This document shows, piece by piece, positions 16,252 through 24,524 of a stretch of DNA of 64,000 nucleotides. Below the pieces are notes generated by a model, which was not told the origin of the DNA, ran no database searches, and saw only the letters and a list, made by a program, of their open reading frames with translations. Source of the DNA: Sideroxydans lithotrophicus ES-1 (GTDB taxonomy: Bacteria; Pseudomonadota; Gammaproteobacteria; Burkholderiales; Gallionellaceae); the NCBI RefSeq assembly GCF_000025705.1, contig NC_013959.1, forward strand, positions 608,001-672,000, written 5' to 3'. A program made the position numbers and the translations under genes. Numbering within the stretch: the first letter of the stretch is position 1; the number at the start of each line of letters is the position of its first letter.

Positions 16252-18756
16252 TCAATTCTCTCTTTGTGCCAGCCATTTCTTCCACATTCCCCACATCGCG
16301 TTTTCGAAGTGCCCGGCAAAGCGGGGCGCGTCGAATATCGGGGAGGACAGCACTTGCGAGCGCAATCCTGCACGCAACTTGGCGAGTCGAGCCAGGTCCG
16401 AAGAGAATGATACTGCCTTGGCGAGATAGTCATCCTCATCAGTCGCGACCCAGGTATCCAAACCGGCATTGCAGGCGATTGTTTCACCCGCGTGGGCAAG
16501 GAAACGATCGCCGCGTCTGGTGAGGACCGGCACGCCCATCCACAGGCTTTCCATGCTGGTCGTTCCGCCGGGATAGGGAAAAGGGTCGAGCGCGATATCG
16601 ACCCGATGGTAGCTGGCCAGATATTCGGCGCGTGGCGATGAGCCTTCCAGTATCAGTCGCTCCTTGCCGATGCCATGCATGGCGTAGCGTTGCAGCGTGG
16701 CATCGCGTACTGACGGGTCGTTGAGCTGGCTGTACTTGAGGAATAATTTCGCCCCGGGGATGGCCGACAAGATCTTTGCCCAGAGCGCTACGACAGCATC
16801 ATTCATCTTGCTCAAATTGTTGAAGCAGCCAAAGGTGATGTGACCAGCCTGCAGGGCCGGCAGGGCAGAAACCTCTACCTTCGAGTCGGGTGCAGAAAAG
16901 CACCAGTAGCACTCCGGCAATTGCCAGATGCTTTCGCTGAAGTGCGCCGACTCCCCGACCGGAGAAACATAGGGGTCGCCGATGACGTAATCGATCTCGG
17001 CGACCCCAGTGGTGGCGAAGTAGCCCAGCCAGCTGGCCTGGATTGGGGCCGGCTTCCAGGCGAAGATCGGCAGGCGGTTGAGTCGGGTGTGGCCGGACAG
17101 GTCGATCAATATGTGGATCTTGTCGTCGTGTATCAGGCGTGCCGCCGCTTCGTCGCTCATCCCATGGATAGGGTGCCAGGCGGAAAAATGCCGCTTGATC
17201 CTGGCAGTGAGTTCGTCACTTTTGTGGAAAGCAGGGTAGGAGAACAATTCGACTGAGCTGGTGGCAAGCTGAGCGAGTACGCTTTCCAGGAAATACCCGA
17301 CCGGATGGTTCCTGAGGTCGGCAGATACCAAGCCAACCCGTAGTCGTTTGGGGCTTATTGCGACTGGCCATCGGTTGAATTTTGCAGCTGCTTTGCTGCT
17401 GACGATCTCGCCGTAGCGGCATGCCTCTGCCAGACAATCTTCAGGAGAGGAGCTGGACGAGTAATTCAGGCTGAACAGAAGGTTGCTCCTCGCCTTGAGG
17501 AAATCAGGCTTGTACTCCAGCGCATCCCTGAAGCAGCGCACGGCTTCTTCCTGCAGCCCCATGGTCATCAGCGTATTGCCAAGATTGCTCAATATCTCTG
17601 CATGGTCAGGTTTGATTCGTAGTGCCTTCTCATATTCGGACCTGGCCTCTTCGAGGCGGCCCATATCGTGCAGCGTACTGCCCAGGTTGCTATAGGCTTC
17701 AAGCGAATCCGGATTGCTTTGCAGCACATTGCGCAGGATCGTTTCGGCCTCAGCCAGTTTGCCCTGCGCTTGCAGGGCGGCCCCCAGATTACTGGACGCG
17801 CCAACCAGTCCCGGCGCGATTTGCAGCGCCTTGCGATAACTGGCCACGGCCTCTTCCAGCTTGCCTTGGCTCTTGAGGGTGTTTCCCAGGTTGTAATGCG
17901 CCTCGGCCAATCCCGGCTTGAGCTGAATGGCGCACCGGTAGCTCACCTCGGCCTCGCCGAAGCGGCCGAGATCATGCAGGGTCGCCCCCAGATTCAGGTG
18001 TGCTTCGGCGAAATCCTTATTGATCTTCAGCGCGCGACGGAAGCTTGTTTCGGCCTCGTCGAGCCTGCCCAGATAGCTGAGCGTGTTGCCAAGATTGCTG
18101 TGCGCCTGCGCGTCTTTCGGCGCAAGCTCCACCGCTCTTTGCATTGGCTGCAGCGCTTCCTCGTTCCGCCCCAGATGCTGCAGCACCACCCCCAGCGTCG
18201 CCCAGCCGAAGCTGTGCGAAGGGAACTGCATGGTCATAGCCCGGGCGGAATCCGCCACGTCTTGATAGCGGCCCTGATTGAACAGGGCGACCAGGGCATC
18301 AATCTGTTGCTGGCTTGGGTTGCTGGTGTTTTGCTGCGGATGGCCCTTTGCAGGCTTGTCCGATTTTGCTTTACCGGAATTTGCTGCCTGGGTGGGGGCG
18401 CTGCCTTTTACCCTGGTTTCCAGCGCATCGACATCGTCTCCGTGCAGGCCGTTCTTCCTCGCCATCGCCATGACTTCTCTTGCAGCTTCCAGCTGGCTGG
18501 TCTGGAACAATGCTTCGATATAGCTGAGCCAGTACTGGGCACGCGCCGGATCTGCCTCCAGCGCTTTCATGAAATGCATCTGCGCTACAGCCGGCTGCTG
18601 CTTCTGCAAAGCTATGCTGCCTATGTTGTGATTTGCTTCGGGATGGCCGGGATGGATCAGAATGATGGAACGGTATAATTGCTCGGCATCATCGAATTGA
18701 CCAGCCCGATGATGGGCGACGGCACGCTGCAGGAGCTGTTCGATTTCTGCTGACAT
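16252..18756 (-). CDS. TPR repeat protein with O-GlcNAc transferase (SPINDLY/GT41) domain, second copy
   Basis: 834 residues. An N-terminal TPR module (residues ~5-118: LLQRAVAHHRAGQF, KALEADPARAQYWLSYIE, GLHGDDVDALE) matches both module copies in the 931-residue protein at 4426-7221. After a Lys/Gln linker, about nine TPRs follow (NLGATLHDLGRFGEAEVSYR pattern). The GT41 catalytic part begins near residue 469 (KRLRVGLVSADLRNHPVGYF), with DLSGHTRLNRLP, FGCFNNLSKMND and ALDPFPYPGGTTSMES. Start: the ATG preceded by GGAAG is preferred; a TTG ten codons upstream extends the frame. It is a paralogue of 2027-4369 and lies next to the flagellar brake and flagellin genes, so flagellin or an associated cap protein is the likely acceptor (inference). 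Confidence 0.9.
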   Translation of the reverse strand: MSAEIEQLLQRAVAHHRAGQFDDAEQLYRSIILIHPGHPEANHNIGSIALQKQQPAVAQMHFMKALEADPARAQYWLSYIEALFQTSQLEAAREVMAMARKNGLHGDDVDALETRVKGSAPTQAANSGKAKSDKPAKGHPQQNTSNPSQQQIDALVALFNQGRYQDVADSARAMTMQFPSHSFGWATLGVVLQHLGRNEEALQPMQRAVELAPKDAQAHSNLGNTLSYLGRLDEAETSFRRALKINKDFAEAHLNLGATLHDLGRFGEAEVSYRCAIQLKPGLAEAHYNLGNTLKSQGKLEEAVASYRKALQIAPGLVGASSNLGAALQAQGKLAEAETILRNVLQSNPDSLEAYSNLGSTLHDMGRLEEARSEYEKALRIKPDHAEILSNLGNTLMTMGLQEEAVRCFRDALEYKPDFLKARSNLLFSLNYSSSSSPEDCLAEACRYGEIVSSKAAAKFNRWPVAISPKRLRVGLVSADLRNHPVGYFLESVLAQLATSSVELFSYPAFHKSDELTARIKRHFSAWHPIHGMSDEAAARLIHDDKIHILIDLSGHTRLNRLPIFAWKPAPIQASWLGYFATTGVAEIDYVIGDPYVSPVGESAHFSESIWQLPECYWCFSAPDSKVEVSALPALQAGHITFGCFNNLSKMNDAVVALWAKILSAIPGAKLFLKYSQLNDPSVRDATLQRYAMHGIGKERLILEGSSPRAEYLASYHRVDIALDPFPYPGGTTSMESLWMGVPVLTRRGDRFLAHAGETIACNAGLDTWVATDEDDYLAKAVSFSSDLARLAKLRAGLRSQVLSSPIFDAPRFAGHFENAMWGMWKKWLAQREN

Positions 18757-18805
18757 CCATTCTTCCAGATTGATGTTGGTGGCCAAAATGGCCGCAACGT
18801 ACGAA

Positions 18806-19573
18806 TCAGCGCTCGGATTTTACGGCGGCCATTCTCTGCTGCATCTGTGCCACGTAGCGCTGCAACTGCATGGTGGTCTTGCCGTCCGGTTTGACGAACA
18901 CGCAGCCTGCGCGGCGTTTCACCTTGCCGTTGCGGTCGGTGATCTCGAAGGTGTTTTTCACTTCGATGGTTGCCTCCAGCTTGCCGACCTCCGGCAGTTC
19001 GATCTGGCAATGTTCATACACCATGCCGGGTTGTAACTCGATACCGCTGGCTTCGCAGACCAAGGCCACGCCGCCGATGCTGATGTCCATCACGGTGACT
19101 TCATGCTGGATGTGGGCCTGGCTTGCGACGGGGCGGATGATGCATTTGAGCGCACCGTGTTCGGGAGTAACGAGCCGGTAATAGTCGCGCCTTTGCAATC
19201 GCAGCAGTTTTCTTGGCAGTGCCAGACTGAACGCAGCAGCATCCTCGTATGTGCCGAGTACGACATCGCCGGCGACGAACTGCACCTTGGCCTGATTGTG
19301 AGTAGTGACGAATATGATGCGTTTGCTGCGCTCAATGAGGCGGTTGTCGTGCGGATTCGAGGCTGCGTCGACCCAGACACCATGATCGTCTACCGCCAGG
19401 ATCATGGTCAGTACCATGCTGTTGCCCTCGTTGTAGTACAGGGCGACGCGCGATTTGCGCTGCGCGATGGTTTGCAGGATGGAGACGATCTCTTTTGGGT
19501 TGCTGACGAGATAGTCGTTTTCCTCGTCTGCCGAGAACATCTCTATCTTTAGCGGAATCTCTTTGGTACGCAT
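18806..19573 (-). CDS. ycgR: Flagellar brake protein YcgR (PilZ domain)
   Basis: 255 residues. The N-terminal YcgR domain (to ~110) is followed by a PilZ domain with the c-di-GMP motif RRDYYR (RxxxR, about residue 130) and DISIGGVAL (D/NxSxxG). In this family c-di-GMP binding lets the protein slow the motor at the MotA/FliG interface. The diguanylate cyclase at 24525-26186 lies in the same flagellar block and is a plausible source of the signal. It is downstream of the fhlB gene on the same strand. Confidence 0.9.
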   Translation of the reverse strand: MRTKEIPLKIEMFSADEENDYLVSNPKEIVSILQTIAQRKSRVALYYNEGNSMVLTMILAVDDHGVWVDAASNPHDNRLIERSKRIIFVTTHNQAKVQFVAGDVVLGTYEDAAAFSLALPRKLLRLQRRDYYRLVTPEHGALKCIIRPVASQAHIQHEVTVMDISIGGVALVCEASGIELQPGMVYEHCQIELPEVGKLEATIEVKNTFEITDRNGKVKRRAGCVFVKPDGKTTMQLQRYVAQMQQRMAAVKSER

Positions 19574-19583
19574 GGGGCAATCG

Positions 19584-19925
19584 TCAACGTAGTTTCATCG
19601 GCGGCGATTGTAGCGGTTTTGCAATGGGCTCAGTACGGGGAATTGCGCTGTTTTCTCCCCGTTCCAGACGGTATAGCCAGGCCAGCAGCTCGGCCACTGC
19701 CAGGTAGAGTTGTGGCGGGATGTGTTGATCCAGCTCCACCTGCATCAGCATGCCGACCAGCTCTTCGGATTCATGCACATAGACGCCGTGTTCCTTGGCG
19801 CGTTCGATGATGGCCTGGGCGATGAGGCCCCTCCCGCTGGCTACCACCTTGGGAGCGGCATCGCCATTGCGGTAGGCAAGGGCGACAGCCAACTGCCTGG
19901 ATGGGGGTTTATCCGGCGTGCTCAT
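19584..19925 (-). CDS. FlhB-like C-terminal domain protein (FhlB)
   Basis: 113 residues corresponding only to the cytoplasmic C-terminal subdomain of the export switch FlhB: RQLAVALAYRNGD, APKVVASGRGLIAQ, HGVYVHESEELVGML. There are no membrane helices, and the autocleavage Asn-Pro-Thr-His is absent, so it resembles the free post-cleavage fragment. Such stand-alone proteins occur beside fliK and may modulate export specificity. The start overlaps the fliK 3' end by 17 bases. Confidence 0.85.
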   Translation of the reverse strand: MSTPDKPPSRQLAVALAYRNGDAAPKVVASGRGLIAQAIIERAKEHGVYVHESEELVGMLMQVELDQHIPPQLYLAVAELLAWLYRLERGENSAIPRTEPIAKPLQSPPMKLR

Positions 19926-20982
19926 TCTGGGTGATCTGCGTATGGACTACCGGAATGCCGCGTTCTGACAATGCTGCGATCAACTGCGAGCTGGCACTGC
20001 CCAGTTTGTCGCGAGTTTGGGTATCGGATACATCGAAAACAAGATTCAGCGCGCTGCCATTGAAGCTCAGACGAGCTGAAACATCGCCAAGATTGGGCAG
20101 GTTGAGATCGACCTGGGTGGTCCACTGCCTCTCATCTGCCCCCTGTGGGTTGGGGCGCGGCGATTCTTCGCGCACCTCCCAGCGCATTTCCTGTCCCTGC
20201 CAGACTTGTCCTTGCCACAACACCTGCCGTGTTTCCAATGCGTTCATCTGCTGTTGCACCAATGTTTGCAGGTGGTCGGGAATATGAGGCGTAGCAATGC
20301 GTTGCTCGGTTCCGGCTGAGGCGGTTGTCATCGGGGTGCTCGCGGCTTCGACAGCTTTTGAGCTCATGGCCTGCTGCGACTGGTTCGGTTGTACTTGAGT
20401 GCGCAGCAACTGACTTTGTGGCAATTGGTTTTGCGGTTCCAGCAACAATTGTGTGGTGGGGCGAGTGCCCGCTATCCATTGTGCCTGGTGCGACTCGTAG
20501 AACAGGCCGCTGTGGCTGAGTGCGTCATGCAGTTTGTTGGCGAGCTGTGCCGTATCGGGCATTGCCTGTTCACCGGTCCACAACGGCGCACTCTGGATCG
20601 GGCGCACATAGCTTTTTTCCAGAGGCTGCTGCGATAGTGAAGACAGCAGGCGGGAAGTGGCGCTGAGCGATTCGGGAGTGGAAACCGGGTTGGAGGATGC
20701 CGCCAGCGTGAAGGTCAGGCGCGGTTGCAGGGAAACGACTTGCAGGGTGATGATGTCGCCCGAGCGGATGAACGCAGGAAGTTGCATCTGCAGCATCTGG
20801 TTGGCGACGCGGACGTTGAATACATTTGGGGCGACCTGCGCTTGTACCGCGCCTTGTACCTTTTGTCCCAGCTCGAATTGCTTGCCGGCATTCGCGGTAT
20901 TCTTGTCCGGCGTTGCGGTAATGAGCGGCTTATCGTTGAGTGATAGTGCCTTGAGCGTCGAGATGAGGTTGGCAGGCAGCAT
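19909..20982 (-). CDS. fliK: Flagellar hook-length control protein FliK
   Basis: 357 residues. FliK measures hook length and triggers the switch of export specificity. The N-terminal and middle parts are Gln/Ser/Thr-rich and low complexity, as expected for the ruler. The C-terminal Flg_hook domain is recognisable: QWTTQVDLNLPNLGDVSARL, LNLVFDVSDTQTRDKL, LIAALSERGIPVVHTQI. It sits between fliT and fhlB and overlaps fhlB, consistent with joint function in export switching. Confidence 0.85.
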   Translation of the reverse strand: MLPANLISTLKALSLNDKPLITATPDKNTANAGKQFELGQKVQGAVQAQVAPNVFNVRVANQMLQMQLPAFIRSGDIITLQVVSLQPRLTFTLAASSNPVSTPESLSATSRLLSSLSQQPLEKSYVRPIQSAPLWTGEQAMPDTAQLANKLHDALSHSGLFYESHQAQWIAGTRPTTQLLLEPQNQLPQSQLLRTQVQPNQSQQAMSSKAVEAASTPMTTASAGTEQRIATPHIPDHLQTLVQQQMNALETRQVLWQGQVWQGQEMRWEVREESPRPNPQGADERQWTTQVDLNLPNLGDVSARLSFNGSALNLVFDVSDTQTRDKLGSASSQLIAALSERGIPVVHTQITQNEHAG

Positions 20983-20997
20983 GCATCTTGAGGCTGG

Positions 20998-21318
20998 CTA
21001 GTAATTGGCCAGATAGGTCTGCTGCAGGCGCTGTTCGCTGCGCGTGCTCTGCATGATGCGCTGAAGCTGTTCCATCCAGCTCTCTGTACGGCTGCGGATG
21101 TCGGCATCGTCGGCGAGGATCTTCTTGAGCAGTGCCAGTTTCTGGGCACGTTCTTCCGGATTGGAAGGGACGATATCGCGCGGCTTGATCTCTTCGACCT
21201 TGCGTTTGCACTCCTGCTCCAGCGAGATCAAGCGATCCCATTCGCCAGATGCAGCGGCATTGCGCATCTCTCCGGTGATGCCCGAAAGGCGCTGGTAGTC
21301 TTCGAGCAACAAGGACAT
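20998..21318 (-). CDS. fliT: Flagellar protein FliT
   Basis: 106 residues, mostly alpha-helical, with the FliT pattern (LLEDYQRLSGITGEMRNAA, GEWDRLISLEQECKRKV, NPEERAQKLALLKKILADD). FliT is the export chaperone of the cap protein FliD. It starts three bases before the end of fliS and belongs to the fliD-fliS-fliT series. Confidence 0.85.
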   Translation of the reverse strand: MSLLLEDYQRLSGITGEMRNAAASGEWDRLISLEQECKRKVEEIKPRDIVPSNPEERAQKLALLKKILADDADIRSRTESWMEQLQRIMQSTRSEQRLQQTYLANY

Positions 21319-21321
21319 CGC

Positions 21322-21786
21322 TCAGCCTCTTCCGTAGACGAGTGCGGGCTGTTTGTTGACCGACTCGGGCGAATAAGGAGTGGTCGACTGTGGAGCGTTG
21401 CTCTTTGGCCGAATCTCGTCCCATGCACTCTTGATGTCGCCAAGCAGACGAGCCACTTCATCCAGGATCTCGACATCGTTCTTCAGGTTGGCATTCACCA
21501 GACGCACGCACATGTATTCGTACAATGCATCCAGGTCATATGCCAATTGCCCCCCCACATTCTTGTCCAGACTGGCCCTCAGGCCTTCGCTGATGATGCG
21601 GATGGCGTGGGTGATGGCTTTGCTTTTGGCCGGGATGTCCTTGCGCAGCATGCTGTTCCTGGCATTGGCGATCGCCAGCAGGGCGCCTTGGAACAACATG
21701 GCGATCAGTTTGTGCGGATCTGCGGCAAGCAGGCTGGACTCTACTTCGACGCGGGCGTAGGTATTGGTAGCTGTATTCGCGTTCAT
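21322..21786 (-). CDS. fliS: Flagellin export chaperone FliS
   Basis: 154 residues. Family core is clear: YARVEVESSLLAADPHKLI, MLFQGALLAIANARNSM, QLAYDLDALYEYM, NDVEILDEVARLLGDI. FliS caps the flagellin C-terminus in the cytoplasm. The start encodes MNANTATNTY, three bases after the fliD stop; the longer open frame that enters fliD is rejected. The C-terminal ~30 residues are a Ser/Pro/Asn-rich extension beyond the usual ~125-130 residues. Confidence 0.93.
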   Translation of the reverse strand: MNANTATNTYARVEVESSLLAADPHKLIAMLFQGALLAIANARNSMLRKDIPAKSKAITHAIRIISEGLRASLDKNVGGQLAYDLDALYEYMCVRLVNANLKNDVEILDEVARLLGDIKSAWDEIRPKSNAPQSTTPYSPESVNKQPALVYGRG

Positions 21787-21788
21787 GA

Positions 21789-23195
21789 TCAAGCTCCCGT
21801 TTTGGTGAATTGTTGGGTCAGGTATGCGCTGGTGCTGTTCATGCTGGTCAGCAGCATATTCAGGTTGCTGTATTGCGTGGTGTAGTAGGCCTGCAGAGCG
21901 GTCATGCGATGCTCCAGTTGGCTGATCTGGTTGTTGAGGCCGGTGATGGTCGTGTTTATGCCGGTGATGTGATTGGAGATCAATCCGCCTGGTGTGACAG
22001 CCGAGGTGGCCCAAGTATCCAGCCGGGTCAGGAATCCGCTTGCAGAGGTGAACAGGTTGACCACGTCGCTATAATTATTCGACATCGCACTGTTGAGTGC
22101 CGTGCTGTCCAGTTTGAGTGTGCCGTCTGTCTGGGTGGAGATGCCGGCCTGAGCGAGCATGGTCAGGCTTCCCCCAGCTGCGGGTGTGGCGGGCGCCATG
22201 AAGATGCCTTGCAATTGACTCATCATCATGTGCACCGTTCCGTCACCGGCCAAAGATCCGGCTGTCGCAGTGGCATTGCCATAAGCGGATCGGGACTTCA
22301 ACTGGGTGTACATGGCGTTATACGCATTAACGAAGTTGGTGGCGGCCGTGTTGACCGCAGCCGTATCGTGGGCAATGGTCAAGGTGGCCGGTGAAGCAGT
22401 GACACTGCTCAGTGTGAACGACACCCCCTGGATGGCATTGGTGACCGTATTGGATGCACTGGTCATCGCGATGCCATTGAGCGTATAGCTTGCATTCTGG
22501 GCGGCAACAGTCTGGGTCAGGTTCTTCGTCCCGGCAGGGTCGTATGCCAGCAGGCTGTCTACGCCGTTGCCGGCGCCATTGGTGGTGATCTTGAGACTGT
22601 TACTGGCACCGCTGCTGTTCGAGGCCAGTACGAGGCGATAGGGGGTGGCACTTCCATCGTTGACGATGGTCGCTGTTACGCCGATATTCGCGGCATTGAT
22701 CGCATCGCGTATGCCTTGCAAGGTGTTGTTGGTGCTGTCGATGGTGATGCTCTTGGTGCCGGTGCCATTGGAGGTGAAAGTGGCTCCAGTGGTGGTGCCG
22801 AAATCGAACGTGACCGTCGTCGACGTGCCTGCGTTGATGGTGGCGGTGGTGCTGGTTTGGCCGACAGCAACCAGGTTCTGCGCCTGTGCCAGTGCGCTTA
22901 CTGACAACGAGTAAGCACCTGGTACGGCTGAGCTGGTGGCAGAGGCGGCAATGCTTGTGCTGGACGAGACGGCACTGAACGCTTGCAAGCTGGTGTTCAG
23001 GCTTAGTTCGGCACTTTGAAAACTGGAGACCAGTCCCTGGATCGTGCCTAAGGATGAGATCCGAGACTGGTAACTGGCGACTGTGGTATTGAGCTTGTTG
23101 ATGGGTTGACGTTCGACCGTCATCAACTGCGAAACGAGGCTGGGGACGTCAATAGTCCCCAAGCTCGATGAAGCTGCTACCGATGATGTTGCCAT
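21789..23195 (-). CDS. fliD: Flagellar filament cap protein FliD
   Basis: 468 residues. The N-terminal FliD_N region (DVPSLVSQLMTVERQPIN, ISSLGTIQGLVSSFQSA) and C-terminal FliD_C region (GISTQTDGTLKLDSTALN, ISQLEHRMTALQAYYTTQY) match the filament cap family. The middle is Thr/Ser/Ala-rich, which makes it a conceivable second target of the nearby glycosyltransferases. It is tightly followed by fliS. Confidence 0.95.
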   Translation of the reverse strand: MATSSVAASSSLGTIDVPSLVSQLMTVERQPINKLNTTVASYQSRISSLGTIQGLVSSFQSAELSLNTSLQAFSAVSSSTSIAASATSSAVPGAYSLSVSALAQAQNLVAVGQTSTTATINAGTSTTVTFDFGTTTGATFTSNGTGTKSITIDSTNNTLQGIRDAINAANIGVTATIVNDGSATPYRLVLASNSSGASNSLKITTNGAGNGVDSLLAYDPAGTKNLTQTVAAQNASYTLNGIAMTSASNTVTNAIQGVSFTLSSVTASPATLTIAHDTAAVNTAATNFVNAYNAMYTQLKSRSAYGNATATAGSLAGDGTVHMMMSQLQGIFMAPATPAAGGSLTMLAQAGISTQTDGTLKLDSTALNSAMSNNYSDVVNLFTSASGFLTRLDTWATSAVTPGGLISNHITGINTTITGLNNQISQLEHRMTALQAYYTTQYSNLNMLLTSMNSTSAYLTQQFTKTGA

Positions 23196-23211
23196 GATGC
23201 TGCCTCCTGCC

Positions 23212-23583
23212 CTATGCCTGTTGCTTCAACAATAATCCTTGCTTCAATTGATGTGCACTCAGGTATTCGTCTATCGATTGCGCGATCCCCAATACTGCTT
23301 CGGAGGGGAATTGGCTGATCACCTTGCCGGTTTCCGTATCCGTCATCTTGACGACAGGTGTCTTGGTACTGGAATCGACTGTGAACTCGATATTCTGACT
23401 CGATTGCTGCATCGCCTTATTGATGCTGGTCACTGCACTCTTCAGCTGTTCGGCCGAAGGGGTTTGCGGAACGGCTGGCGAGGTTGTCGGTGTCGGCGAT
23501 TCGGGCGTAACAGCGGGCGCGTCATTGCTGACGAGCCTTGCGGGTATCGCTCCCGAACTACTACCAATATTCTGGATGATCAT
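23212..23583 (-). CDS. flaG: FlaG family flagellar protein
   Basis: 123 residues. A Pro/Ser/Thr-rich N-terminal segment is followed by the FlaG domain (LKSAVTSINKAMQQ, IEFTVDSSTKTPVVKM, GKVISQFPSEAVLGI). FlaG proteins affect filament length and commonly lie between flagellin and fliD, as here. Confidence 0.9.
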   Translation of the reverse strand: MIIQNIGSSSGAIPARLVSNDAPAVTPESPTPTTSPAVPQTPSAEQLKSAVTSINKAMQQSSQNIEFTVDSSTKTPVVKMTDTETGKVISQFPSEAVLGIAQSIDEYLSAHQLKQGLLLKQQA

Positions 23584-23607
23584 TTTGGATCTCCTTTGAC
23601 TTCAATT

Positions 23608-23633
23608 TGCCTGATCGGGTGACCGATCAGGCA
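23608..23633 (-). terminator. Strong hairpin after the flagellin gene
   Basis: Perfect 11-base inverted repeat (TGCCTGATCGG and CCGATCAGGCA) with a four-base loop, 20 bases after the flagellin stop. No T run follows, so it may act as a leaky terminator or 3' stabiliser that sets a high flagellin:flaG-fliD ratio. Confidence 0.6.
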
Positions 23634-23652
23634 TGCTCTAAGTTTAACTTAA

Positions 23653-24369
23653 TTAACGTAACAGGGTCAGCACACTATTCGGTGTCTGGTTGGCCTGTGC
23701 CAGCACCGCACTACCTGCCTGTTGCAAGATGTTGTTGCGGGTCATCGCTGTCGACTCAGCAGCATAGTCGGTATCCATGATGCGGCTGTAGGCAGCTGAC
23801 AGGTTCACCGAGGTGACCTGCATCGTGGCGACAGCAGAACCGAAGGTCGCCATGTCGGCACCATATTGCGAACGTGCGGTGTTCACAGTGCCAAGATCTG
23901 TCGTGATGCCGGCGACTGTAACGTTCGTAGGCGCTGTGATCTTGGCGCTCACACCTGTCTTCGTGGTTCCGTTGCCGTCCACGGTCACCGCAGTAGCGGC
24001 AGTGGTCAGGCCGGCGATACGTGCATTCTCGGCCGTCAGCGCAGTAGTTTCAGCGCCGGAAGCGGTGCCGCCCAGCTGCACGGCGATCTCATACAGGCGT
24101 TGCAGGTTGGCGATGATCTGTCCGGCATAGCCGTCATTGGTTTGAGCAGTCGAGATCGCGTTATTGGCACCCTGGATGGCGATGTTGGTGCCGCGAATCT
24201 GGCTGTCGTAGTCGGTGGCGATGACCAAGCCGGTGGGGTCGTCCTTTGCGCTGTTGATGCGCAGGCCCGAGGACAGGCGTTGCTGGGCGGTTTGCAGTGC
24301 GAGAGCCGATTTGTTCAGGGCTGCACCGGCGAACAGGGCCGCAACGTTGGTATTGATGACTTGTGCCAT
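23653..24369 (-). CDS. fliC: Flagellin (short form)
   Basis: 238 residues, much shorter than typical flagellins. The N-terminal D0/D1 region (MAQVINTNVAALFAG, RLSSGLRINSAKDDPTGLVI, NNAISTAQTNDGYAGQI) and C-terminal D0 (QQAGSAVLAQANQTPNSVL) are present. Between them the central part is reduced to a Thr/Ala-rich stretch at about residues 105-160 with no D2/D3 domain. A sigma-28 promoter and a strong ribosome site (AAAGGAGAACTAAA before ATG) precede it. It lies ~5.6 kb from the TPR-OGT gene at 16252-18756. The Thr-rich centre offers likely O-glycosylation sites. Confidence 0.93.
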   Translation of the reverse strand: MAQVINTNVAALFAGAALNKSALALQTAQQRLSSGLRINSAKDDPTGLVIATDYDSQIRGTNIAIQGANNAISTAQTNDGYAGQIIANLQRLYEIAVQLGGTASGAETTALTAENARIAGLTTAATAVTVDGNGTTKTGVSAKITAPTNVTVAGITTDLGTVNTARSQYGADMATFGSAVATMQVTSVNLSAAYSRIMDTDYAAESTAMTRNNILQQAGSAVLAQANQTPNSVLTLLR

Positions 24370-24465
24370 TTTAGTTCTCCTTTAACTTGGTTCACTTGTG
24401 CGGCTTGGCTGCCGCCTACTTTGGTTCGCCTTTGTTCAGAAGCTTGGCAACCGCTGTTGAACCAG

Positions 24466-24492
24466 TTATCGGAGCATTACGGGAAAACTTTA
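24466..24492 (-). promoter_or_regulatory. Sigma-28 (FliA) promoter of the flagellin gene
   Basis: On the - strand TAAAGTTT, 11 bases, then TCCGATAA: seven of eight bases of the -10 element GCCGATAA and all of the -35 element TAAAGTTT of the FliA consensus. It lies about 97 bases upstream of the flagellin ATG, leaving a leader of roughly 90 bases. Confidence 0.85.
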
Positions 24493-24524
24493 GAGCAGGT
24501 TCATCAATTTCATTGCTGGCACGC

